DNA of 63,368 bases from an uncultured Bacteriovorax sp. (GTDB taxonomy: Bacteria > Bdellovibrionota > Bacteriovoracia > Bacteriovoracales > Bacteriovoracaceae). Where the stretch lies: positions 1-63,368 of the forward strand of contig CAMLKK010000017.1 in assembly GCA_946480715.1 (NCBI GenBank), read 5' to 3'. The notes below the pieces were generated by a model. The model was not told the origin of the DNA. It made no database searches and saw only the letters and a program-made list of their open reading frames with translations. A program made the position numbers and the translations under genes. Positions 53,535-60,029 of this stretch are shown piece after piece (the stretch's first letter is position 1; every line of letters starts with the position of its first letter).

Positions 53535-54628
53535 AAACTGTCGTTCAGATTCTAAGAGCACCCGCTGGGGGAATTAGAAAGCACGTTGTTGATATACTTG
53601 AAAATATCGATCGCACTAAGTTTACGTCATTGTTTATATCCAACTTTACTGAATCTGACATAGACATCAACTATCTCCAGCAAGCTTACAACGTTGAGTT
53701 TATCAATCTTCCCATTCAAGAAAAACCTTCAATGAAAGATTTAACTATTATGTTCCAAATCTTTCTTTATCTTAGAAAAAGGAAAATAGATGTTCTCCAC
53801 GGACATGGTGCAAAAGGCGGATTATATGCTCGTTTACTAAAGATTCCTTTGCGAGCAAAAAGTGTATACACACCTCATGGAGGTAGTCTCCATCGAGTTC
53901 ACGGAAAACTGAAAAACACTCTCTATGATTTTATCGAAAAAATTTTAAGTCCACTGACAAATCACTTTGTCTTCGAATCTGAATACTCAAAAGCCATGTT
54001 CGCCCAGAATGTTCATAATCCAAAATCTAAAGCGATTGTAAATCTGAATGGTGTGGCCTTGAAAGAATTTTCACCGAAAGAGGCTTACACTCCTGGTGCA
54101 AAACTCAAGCTTGCTAGTTTCGGACTTTATCGCCATTTGAAAGGTCATGACATTATCATTAGTGCTTGCAGAATTTTGAAAGATAAAAAAATTCCTTTTC
54201 AATACGATATCTACGGAGAAGGTGAGTTCTATCAAGAGCTAAAAAATCTGATTGCAAAATTAGATTTAGAGCAGGAGATCACTCTCTATAATTACTCAGG
54301 CGATGTTGAAAACTCAATGATGAAATATGATTTTGTCGTTCACCCTTCTCGTTTTGAATCTTTCGGCTATGTACCTGTTGAAGCAATGGCGATTGGGATT
54401 CCAGTTATATGTTCTCAAGTTGGTGGATTAAAGGAAGTCGTGACACACGATACGGGTCTCATCAATACAGACAATAGTGTTGATCAATATGTCGTAATTT
54501 TTGAGAATGCTTTTCTTGGTCAATACAACTTGGTCTCGATGATCAATAAAGCACGAACAAGAGTTTCGGAAAAATTCTCACTTCGCTCAATGATCGATGG
54601 ATTAGAAAAAATTTACTCTCAGCTCTAG
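53531..54628 (+). CDS. GT4 family glycosyltransferase
   Basis: A 365-residue GT-B enzyme. LRAPAGGIRKHVVDILENID at residues 8-27 and HGHGAKGGLYARLL near residue 94 are acceptor-domain features. The donor domain has LASFGLYRHLKGHDIIISACR near residue 196 and HPSRFESFGYVPVEAMAIGIP near residue 273, with the E-x7-E motif as FESFGYVPVE. It is the last glycosyltransferase of the operon, followed after 11 bp by the outer-membrane barrel gene. Confidence 0.9.
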   Translation: MKTVVQILRAPAGGIRKHVVDILENIDRTKFTSLFISNFTESDIDINYLQQAYNVEFINLPIQEKPSMKDLTIMFQIFLYLRKRKIDVLHGHGAKGGLYARLLKIPLRAKSVYTPHGGSLHRVHGKLKNTLYDFIEKILSPLTNHFVFESEYSKAMFAQNVHNPKSKAIVNLNGVALKEFSPKEAYTPGAKLKLASFGLYRHLKGHDIIISACRILKDKKIPFQYDIYGEGEFYQELKNLIAKLDLEQEITLYNYSGDVENSMMKYDFVVHPSRFESFGYVPVEAMAIGIPVICSQVGGLKEVVTHDTGLINTDNSVDQYVVIFENAFLGQYNLVSMINKARTRVSEKFSLRSMIDGLEKIYSQL

Positions 54629-54639
54629 GAGATTAATTT

Positions 54640-55194
54640 ATGAAAAAATTATTGCTAGCAACATCACTACTATTACCTCTTTCATCTTTCGCTCAGTCCG
54701 TAGCAGGAAGATTAACAATTACTCCAATCGTTGGAGTTGAGCGCGTACAAAAAATTTATCCAACATCAAGAATGGAAACAAGAACGATTCTTGGTGCTCG
54801 TGCTGTTTATAAATTTCCTATTTCTTCATTAGAAGTTGAATACACTCATGCAGAAGATGATGAAGTTATTGGCACAACAAAATATGAAGATGCTGAAGAC
54901 AAACTAAGAGTAGGTCTTCGTGGAAGTTTCAATGCGGGCAGTTTCCTGGGATACTATATCAGAGGTGGAGCTCAAGGACGTAAGAACGAACACACCGAAA
55001 CAGTAAACGGTCTCACTTCTACTTCAAAAAAATCGAGCAAAGTTCAACCTTATGTGGGTACAGGATTAGAAATAAAACTGCTTCAATACTTTTCTCTTTC
55101 CGCTGATCTGCTGGCCACCTATACTCCAACAGACGATCCCAATCTTAAAGATTATGAATTGCAGCCTTCATTGGGTCTGAATTTGCGTTTTTAG
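54640..55194 (+). CDS. Outer-membrane beta-barrel protein (OmpA/OprF-like small barrel)
   Basis: A 184-residue precursor. The signal peptide MKKLLLATSLLLPLSSFAQS ends near residue 19-20. The mature part has alternating hydrophobic/polar strands (LTITPIVGVERVQ, RAVYKFPISSLEVEYTHAE, KLRVGLRGSFNAG, GYYIRGGAQGR, VQPYVGTGLEIKLLQYFSLSADLLATY) and ends in LGLNLRF, with the C-terminal phenylalanine of outer-membrane proteins. A good AGGAG site precedes the ATG, 11 bp after the GT4 stop, so it may be read through with the glycosyltransferase operon. A structural or polysaccharide-linked role is possible; nothing specific is recognised. Confidence 0.75.
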   Translation: MKKLLLATSLLLPLSSFAQSVAGRLTITPIVGVERVQKIYPTSRMETRTILGARAVYKFPISSLEVEYTHAEDDEVIGTTKYEDAEDKLRVGLRGSFNAGSFLGYYIRGGAQGRKNEHTETVNGLTSTSKKSSKVQPYVGTGLEIKLLQYFSLSADLLATYTPTDDPNLKDYELQPSLGLNLRF

Positions 55195-55200
55195 TATTTT

Positions 55201-55257
55201 TTGCAGATGTAATTACACGATCTTAAATTCGACCGACTTATGATTGGTTCTGCAACC
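55201..55257. repeat. Inverted repeat before the DUF1640 gene
   Basis: TTGCAGA (55201-55207) is complementary to TCTGCAA (55249-55255). The second arm also fits a small hairpin GGTT-ctgc-AACC (55246-55257) followed by a T-rich stretch. The two pairings exclude each other. It could be a weak terminator, an attenuator-like element or chance. Confidence 0.25.
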
Positions 55258-55290
55258 TCCTTATTTTTAATTAAGCATTAAGGAGATGTT

Positions 55291-55812
55291 ATGATCAATG
55301 TTATAAGATTTACTGACGAATTGGAAAAGGCCGGCTTTACTCCAGAGCAGGCTAAAAAATCGGTGGATACCTGGATGAGTTTAGTTAACGATAATTTTGC
55401 AACTAAATCAGATTTCCGAGAGTTTCAACTCATTAACAAGAGTGACTTGCGAGATTTGCAAATCAGCATGCAAAACGATAATCGCAACCTTCGATCTGAG
55501 CTAGAAGGACAAGTTAAAGATCTTCGTACTGGTTTGGAAGGACAAATAAAAGATCTACGATCTGATTTGGAAGGACAAATTAAAGATCTACGATCTGATT
55601 TGGAAGGACAAATTAAAGATCTTCGTTCTGATTTGGAAGGACAAATTAAAGATCTTCGTTCTGATTTGGAAGGACAAATTAAAGATCTTCGTTCTGATTT
55701 GGAAGGGCAAATAAAGAGTTTACGATTTGATTTAATCACGAAGCTTGGTGGAATTATAGTTGCCACTGCAACAATAATGACGTCAATACTTGCTGTACTC
55801 ATAAAGAGTTGA
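55291..55812 (+). CDS. DUF1640-like coiled-coil protein with C-terminal membrane anchor
   Basis: A 173-residue protein. The N-terminus FTDELEKAGFTPEQAKKSVDTWMSLV resembles DUF1640 (CCDC90-type) proteins. Residues 67-143 are seven copies of an 11-residue repeat (LRSDLEGQIKD consensus), whose leucine pattern fits a right-handed or hendecad coiled coil. A hydrophobic C-terminal segment (IIVATATIMTSILAVLI) anchors it to a membrane. A clear AAGGAG site precedes the ATG. The function of DUF1640 in bacteria is not known; the repeats probably set the length of a rod. No partner is obvious beside it. Confidence 0.75.
   Translation: MINVIRFTDELEKAGFTPEQAKKSVDTWMSLVNDNFATKSDFREFQLINKSDLRDLQISMQNDNRNLRSELEGQVKDLRTGLEGQIKDLRSDLEGQIKDLRSDLEGQIKDLRSDLEGQIKDLRSDLEGQIKDLRSDLEGQIKSLRFDLITKLGGIIVATATIMTSILAVLIKS
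55489..55719 (+). repeat. 33-bp tandem repeat, seven copies
   Basis: Seven consecutive 33-bp units, all in frame, inside the DUF1640-like gene. Units 3 and 4 are identical to each other, and units 5 and 6 are identical to each other; unit 1, 2 and 7 are the most diverged. An eighth, partial unit follows (TTACGATTTGAT). Near-identity at silent positions points to recent duplication or slippage rather than selection on the protein alone. Confidence 0.9.
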
Positions 55813-55963
55813 GAATTAAAATGCTCTACTCAAGTTCTCCAAATGAAACGCTCAGTGACTTTAAAACTAGTTAGTAAGAGTGCGTTTCTAACCTAGTAAC
55901 GGATTCAGGATCACTCTGCGACCGGCAAGAAGTATCATTTCAACTGTTTCCCCCAATGAGAGC

Positions 55964-55981
55964 TTGGCATACTCACTGCAC
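55964..55981 (+). promoter_or_regulatory. Candidate sigma-54 (-24/-12) promoter for the lipoprotein gene
   Basis: TTGGCATACTCACTGCAC has the invariant GG and GC at the right spacing and ten of thirteen defined positions of the consensus. Start of transcription would be near 55990, leaving a leader of about 55 nt with a small hairpin ATTGG-ttgt-CCAAT at 56003-56016. Unverified; single-site matches arise by chance. Confidence 0.35.
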
Positions 55982-56045
55982 TTAAACAGGACATACCACG
56001 GAATTGGTTGTCCAATAAAAACTCAAAATTTTAAGGAGCTTCAGG

Positions 56046-57185
56046 ATGAAGCATATTTCTTCTATAAGGCGTTCGCGCCTAGTAAATACACTTGCGTTTT
56101 CTTCACTCGTTCTTTTTCAAGCTTGCGGTGGCGGCGGGGGAGGAGAAGGTGCTTCAAGTGAATACGCAGCTCCAGCAGTAGATCAAACAGTCGTTGCAGA
56201 AGTTTCACAATCAGTAGGTGCTTCTGTTGATGATTTCAAAGGCAGTAATCAATTATTAAAAACTCGTGATCTTGTGAATGAAGATTCTGTCGATCAATGT
56301 ACGATGGAAAAAACAGGAACGAGTATGGATAAATTCGCTGATCAAATCAGTCATCACGTTTCATCAATGCTTGAACCAACTCCCGTAAGTGTTGGCGGAA
56401 TTGGAGCGCTTTATGGAGCTCCGGTGAGCGATGAAGATTATGATCCATCATCATTAATGAGTCATCGTTTATGTGAAGTGACTCCAGCTTCTTTGAAGAA
56501 AACGTTGAAGCAAGTTCCTTCAGCGGCAACAATTGAAAAAATGAATAAATTTACTCAGCAGATGAATGAGTTGCGTGAGCGCGCTCAACTTGGTGATGTA
56601 AATGCTAAAGCAGAATTACAGAAAAAATGGACTAAAGTTTTTAGTTGTCTTAGTTACTCTGAATCGCTGAATACTTCAGACACTGCAACTTCGCGCTCTG
56701 TCTCCGGTCGATACGCTCCCGCAGACTATGAGAAACCACCGGGAGTTAAGTTTTATGAAGATAAACTTCAGCCACTCGTATCGCGTTTGAACATCGGCAT
56801 GTACCAGTTCACTCCTAACAGTGCAGGCAATGTGCGAACATGTTTAAAAGCATGGAACGCGATGAACTCTCAATCAACGAGCTGTAAAGTTTCTCAAAGT
56901 GGAAACCGCGCAGACTTGATTAAGATCTTGGGAAGCTCACAGCAAAGCTTCAACGCTTTCTGTGGAGTACACAAAGTGGTAGAGACATTTGCTATTCAAG
57001 CTTACACGAAAAACGCCTCTGCCACCCATCCCTCGAACAAAACGAGTAGTGGACTAAAAGCTCCGGCCGACCGTTGTGTGACTCCATACTTCTACGCAGG
57101 TTGGGCATACAATCACTTCGGTCCATTGCAAAACTCAACAGGATCAAACTTAAAAGAACTTCATCAATGTATTGAGGGTGCATAA
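56046..57185 (+). CDS. Secreted lipoprotein with polyglycine stretch, unknown function
   Basis: A 379-residue precursor with a basic N-terminus, hydrophobic core TLAFSSLVLFQA and a lipobox cysteine at residue 27 (LFQAC), followed by six glycines. The mature protein has several cysteines (for example in QCTMEKTG, RLCEVTP, FSCLSYS, RTCLKAW, FCGVHKV, RCVTPYF, HQCIEGA) that may form disulfides. An AAGGAG site lies eight bases before the ATG. I do not recognise a domain. An XRE-type regulator gene follows after four bases, so the two may be co-transcribed. The sequence upstream (55813-56045) contains no gene that I can support. Confidence 0.7.
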   Translation: MKHISSIRRSRLVNTLAFSSLVLFQACGGGGGGEGASSEYAAPAVDQTVVAEVSQSVGASVDDFKGSNQLLKTRDLVNEDSVDQCTMEKTGTSMDKFADQISHHVSSMLEPTPVSVGGIGALYGAPVSDEDYDPSSLMSHRLCEVTPASLKKTLKQVPSAATIEKMNKFTQQMNELRERAQLGDVNAKAELQKKWTKVFSCLSYSESLNTSDTATSRSVSGRYAPADYEKPPGVKFYEDKLQPLVSRLNIGMYQFTPNSAGNVRTCLKAWNAMNSQSTSCKVSQSGNRADLIKILGSSQQSFNAFCGVHKVVETFAIQAYTKNASATHPSNKTSSGLKAPADRCVTPYFYAGWAYNHFGPLQNSTGSNLKELHQCIEGA

Positions 57186-57188
57186 TTT

Positions 57189-57494
57189 ATGAGACGAACT
57201 AAAACTCCATCATACTCACAAAAAATCGACAATCTCTACGGGCCGCTTAGTTTCGCGTGGATGATAAAAGCTCTTCGCGAAAGTGCAAAAATATCTAAAG
57301 AAGATATGGCCTCAAAGCTAGGCATGACTCTTAAGGCGCTTGATGAACTCGAAACTGGCGCTCACATTCCTTCACCACAACTCGTTCTGCACATCGGGAA
57401 AAAGCTTGAATCTCTCGGCATTCCCACTGTGGGACTCGTGCAACTTGCGGTTCGCGATGCTCGTTATCAGAAGAATGGGGTGATGCGGGCTTAA
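57189..57494 (+). CDS. Small XRE-family helix-turn-helix regulator
   Basis: A 101-residue protein. Residues about 24-75 form an HTH_3 domain: AWMIKALRESAKISKEDMASKLGMTLKALDELETGAHIPSPQLVLHIGKKLESL. The pattern (R-x-x-x-x-x-S-x-x-x-x-A-x-x-L-G-x-x-x-x-x-x-x-x-E-x-G) fits DNA-binding XRE domains. The ribosome site is weak. It lies four bases after the lipoprotein gene. Target genes are unknown; the lipoprotein gene or the neighbouring DUF4160/DUF2442 pair are candidates. Not a convincing antitoxin by itself. Confidence 0.8.
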   Translation: MRRTKTPSYSQKIDNLYGPLSFAWMIKALRESAKISKEDMASKLGMTLKALDELETGAHIPSPQLVLHIGKKLESLGIPTVGLVQLAVRDARYQKNGVMRA

Positions 57495-57551
57495 TAAATC
57501 TAATGATTTAAATTTCTCAATTAAAACTGAAACATGAATGGCATAGCCAAT

Positions 57552-57785
57552 ATGCCAACGATTTACAGATTTGAATGATTCAGGTTTTTCTTTTATAGTA
57601 ATGAAGGAAACGAACCACCTCATGTGCACGTTGCAAAAGGTGATTGTGAACTTAAAATATGGCTCAGCAATTTGGTCATTGAAAATAATTTTGGATTTAA
57701 GATTTCTGATCGAAGGTTAATTCTTAAAATTGTAAAAAAACAAAAAAATCACTTTCTTGATCAGTGGAATAAATTTTATGAGTGA
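57552..57785 (+). pseudogene. DUF4160 gene interrupted by an in-frame TGA
   Basis: Reading from the ATG gives MPTIYRFE, a TGA at 57576-57578, then FRFFFYSNEGNEPPHVHVAK and on to ISDRRLILKIVKKQKNHFLDQWNKFYE before a normal TGA. This matches the DUF4160 family, where P-x-I-x-x-F-x-G-x-x-(F/I) and PPHVHV are conserved; the stop sits where a glycine (GGA to TGA) is expected. The rest of the frame is intact and well conserved. The gene overlaps the DUF2442 start by 8 bp (ATGAGTGA). DUF4160 and DUF2442 genes are commonly adjacent and have been proposed as toxin/antitoxin-like modules; I treat that as family lore, not proof. A sequencing error is possible. Confidence 0.75.
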
Positions 57786-58029
57786 AGCATTTAAAGATTT
57801 CCAAACATCTCTTCAGATTTTGAAAGTTGAAATTACTCTTGATTTATTAACCGCTCATCTAAACGATGAAAGAATTATTTCGATTCCATTACGAAAGTTT
57901 CCTAAACTGCATTCGGTAATGAATTCTTCAAACAGCGATTTAGCAAAGCAGTTTCATATAAGTCCGTCTGGTTACGGAATTCACTGGGCAGCATTAGATG
58001 AAGACATTTCAATAAAAGCTTTCCTTTAA
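57778..58029 (+). CDS. DUF2442 family protein
   Basis: An 83-residue protein starting at the ATG that overlaps the DUF4160 stop; an in-frame TTG at 57757 would extend it by seven residues but lacks a better start context. Family features are LLTAHLNDERIISIPLRKFPKL and SGYGIHWAALDEDISI, ending in a leucine. DUF2442 is a small domain of unknown function usually next to DUF4160 and sometimes proposed as its antitoxin. Here it is intact while its partner is broken. It converges with the hydrolase gene with 21 bp overlap. Confidence 0.82.
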   Translation: MSEAFKDFQTSLQILKVEITLDLLTAHLNDERIISIPLRKFPKLHSVMNSSNSDLAKQFHISPSGYGIHWAALDEDISIKAFL

Positions 58030-58779
58030 TATCTCTACTTCTATTTTTTTCATCAAATTACTAAACTGCGTTTTACTTTCAAGCCATGGGAAATGACTTG
58101 ATCCTTCAATTATTTCATCAACTGCATTGAAAAGTGAACTTGGACAAATTTTATCGTTTTTAGAATTCACAATCAAAGCATGGTCAGGAATTTTTCCGTT
58201 GATTGAAAAATATGAATGAAAATATCGATTGCCCCACTCATAGAATTGCCAATCGAATGTGCACTCACTAATCATGCTCGCATATAGTTCACCGTGGACT
58301 CTAGGCTCATAGTAAGGTCTCCACGCAAGAAATAGATTTTTAAAAGTCTCGTTGTTCTTGTGCTTTTCATAAATCATTTGAGCATCTTCAATTAATTCTT
58401 TTTCGGTCGATGAGAAATGTTCGTAGTTAATCAACGCTTGTTCAAAGCATTTTGTGTCAGGTGATGAACATAGAAGAATAATATTCAAATAATTGTTTAA
58501 ATTGAGGCATTGTAAAAACATTCCACCAAATGAATGTCCTAACAAAATAACGTTTTCAGTTTCATCGATGAATCTTTGAATTTTATTTTGTGCCAGAGGA
58601 ATGACTTCTTCGTCAGATTTGTAATCATTAAAATGATCGAAAGTAAGGCTATGGATGCTGCCTTCTAATCCTATTGAAGAAAAAATACTTGAAAGGTATT
58701 GAGGACTGAGTCCAGGGCCGCCGGGAATAATTAGCCAGTTGACTCTTTCTCCCTTCTTAATTTCTTCAATTTTGGGCAT
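58009..58779 (-). CDS. Alpha/beta hydrolase
   Basis: A 256-residue alpha/beta-hydrolase. IIPGGPGLSPQYLSSIF at residues 17-33 is the oxyanion loop as in proline iminopeptidase-like enzymes, VILLGHSFGGMFLQ holds the nucleophile Ser102-region, LIVNSKNDKICP the acid and EGSSHFPWLE the histidine. All three catalytic elements are thus present. No signal peptide, so cytoplasmic. The substrate is unknown. It is a single gene, probably with its own promoter in the gap up to 58870. Confidence 0.85.
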   Translation of the reverse strand: MPKIEEIKKGERVNWLIIPGGPGLSPQYLSSIFSSIGLEGSIHSLTFDHFNDYKSDEEVIPLAQNKIQRFIDETENVILLGHSFGGMFLQCLNLNNYLNIILLCSSPDTKCFEQALINYEHFSSTEKELIEDAQMIYEKHKNNETFKNLFLAWRPYYEPRVHGELYASMISECTFDWQFYEWGNRYFHSYFSINGKIPDHALIVNSKNDKICPSSLFNAVDEIIEGSSHFPWLESKTQFSNLMKKIEVEILKESFY

Positions 58780-58869
58780 TTTAATACCTTAATTCGACAT
58801 TTAATTTAGATTACCACACAGCTATTCATTGCACGGCGTGTCGATTGCAAAAATCAGAAGTTTTACCTT

Positions 58870-58898
58870 TTGACAGATCTTTAAGAGGCCTATAAAAC
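58870..58898 (+). promoter_or_regulatory. Candidate sigma-70 promoter before the secreted protein and ung
   Basis: A perfect TTGACA (58870-58875) is followed by TATAAAAC; the -10 would be TATAAA at 15 bp spacing or TAAAAC at 17 bp. It lies about 30-60 bp before the start at 58930. This is one of the best promoter matches I see in the window. Confidence 0.5.
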
Positions 58899-58929
58899 TC
58901 TGATCAATTCAATCATGCTCGGAGTCCTC

Positions 58930-59349
58930 ATGCTTATCAAGAAAATCGCTCAAATTCTTCTCGCTGTTGTTGCCCTTTATTCTGCGGAAACGAACGCAGC
59001 AACAATTAATGCCAACACATGTTCACTTGGTGTTCTTCCGCTTGGAAGCACTATGGTTCTTGCTGAGAGACGTGATGAGATTTTTACGGCCTTCGAAGCA
59101 AAAGGTTTTTATCCAACAGAATTGAAGTCTCCAAAAGAAATGAAAAATTTTGAATTCATTGCAGACGGCTCAGTTGATTGCAACTCAACTTACTTCGGTA
59201 TTCTTGCTCAGACGACAGTGAGAATTGTTGAAACTGATTCTAATAAAATCGTTGCGCGCGAAACTACTTCGGGCGTGATGGATATGTTCTCTTGCAAGAT
59301 TGAACTTCTTAAAGCGATTGCTGCTCTTCCTAAATGTAAAATCAAATAA
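58930..59349 (+). CDS. Small secreted protein of unknown function
   Basis: A 139-residue precursor. I chose the ATG at 58930, with GGAG five bases upstream, rather than the one at 58915. MLIKKIAQILLAVVALYSAETNA is a signal peptide with a likely cut before ATINANTC. The mature chain has four cysteines (TC, DC, SC, KC), perhaps forming two disulfides, and no recognised domain. It ends in TAATGA overlap with ung, so the two share an mRNA. Probably periplasmic. Confidence 0.7.
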   Translation: MLIKKIAQILLAVVALYSAETNAATINANTCSLGVLPLGSTMVLAERRDEIFTAFEAKGFYPTELKSPKEMKNFEFIADGSVDCNSTYFGILAQTTVRIVETDSNKIVARETTSGVMDMFSCKIELLKAIAALPKCKIK

Positions 59350-60029
59350 TGAATCTGGTTCAATATCTTAAAGATCCGGGATGGCTTGAAGTTTTAAAAG
59401 ATGAATTTCAAGCTCCTTATTTCAAAGAACTCGAAAAAAAACTAGAGAAGGCATGTAAAGAGGGGACGGTGTATCCCTCTGTTGAAAATCTTTTTGCTGC
59501 TTTCAATCTCACTCCCTTTGAAAAAGTTGAAGTTGTTATCTTAGGACAAGATCCCTATCACGGACCAGGTCAGGCGCATGGACTTTGCTTTTCTGTGCAA
59601 AAAGGTGTGAAGGTTCCGCCATCACTCAAAAATATCTACAAAGAAGTTGAGAGCGATTTAGGCTTAAAGATGCCTGAGCACGGCTATCTGGAAGAGTGGG
59701 CAAGAGAAGGTGTTCTGCTTTTAAATGCACTTCTTTCAGTCGAAGATGGAAGTCCGATGGCCCACAAAGATTTTGGTTGGGATAAATTTACTGATCGTGT
59801 GATTGAAATTCTCAATACGAAAAAAGAGAATCTTGTTTTTATGTTGTGGGGAAGTCCTGCACACAATAAAGCTAAAAACGTAGATGGAAAGAAACATCTT
59901 GTTTTAAAGACTGTTCATCCTTCACCACTTTCTTCATATCGCGGTTTTTTTGGCTGCAAACATTTTTCACAATGTAATGATTATCTAAAAACAAAAAATA
60001 AAAAGACCATCAATTGGTCTCTTACATAG
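59349..60029 (+). CDS. ung: Uracil-DNA glycosylase, family 1
   Basis: A 226-residue enzyme of normal length that removes uracil from DNA. GQDPYHGPGQAHGLCFSV near residue 64 holds the catalytic Asp and the water-activating loop, LLLNALLSVE the uracil-binding region, and HPSPLSSYRGFFGCKHFSQ near residue 190 the DNA-intercalating loop. The GQDPYHG and HPSPLS motifs are invariant features of family 1. It starts at the base where the secreted-protein gene ends, and converges with the radical SAM gene with 8 bp overlap. Confidence 0.97.
   Translation: MNLVQYLKDPGWLEVLKDEFQAPYFKELEKKLEKACKEGTVYPSVENLFAAFNLTPFEKVEVVILGQDPYHGPGQAHGLCFSVQKGVKVPPSLKNIYKEVESDLGLKMPEHGYLEEWAREGVLLLNALLSVEDGSPMAHKDFGWDKFTDRVIEILNTKKENLVFMLWGSPAHNKAKNVDGKKHLVLKTVHPSPLSSYRGFFGCKHFSQCNDYLKTKNKKTINWSLT

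Noticed and set aside
55489..55719. Regular repeats that resemble a CRISPR array
   Set aside because: The units are directly adjacent with no spacers, are in frame and encode a coiled coil inside a clear gene.
55964..56161. Open frame overlapping the lipoprotein start
   Set aside because: It is out of frame with the lipoprotein, which has a signal peptide and a good ribosome site; the overlapping frame shows no family resemblance.
57576..57578. TGA as a selenocysteine codon in the DUF4160 gene
   Set aside because: No SECIS-like hairpin is apparent after it, and the family has glycine, not cysteine, at that place.
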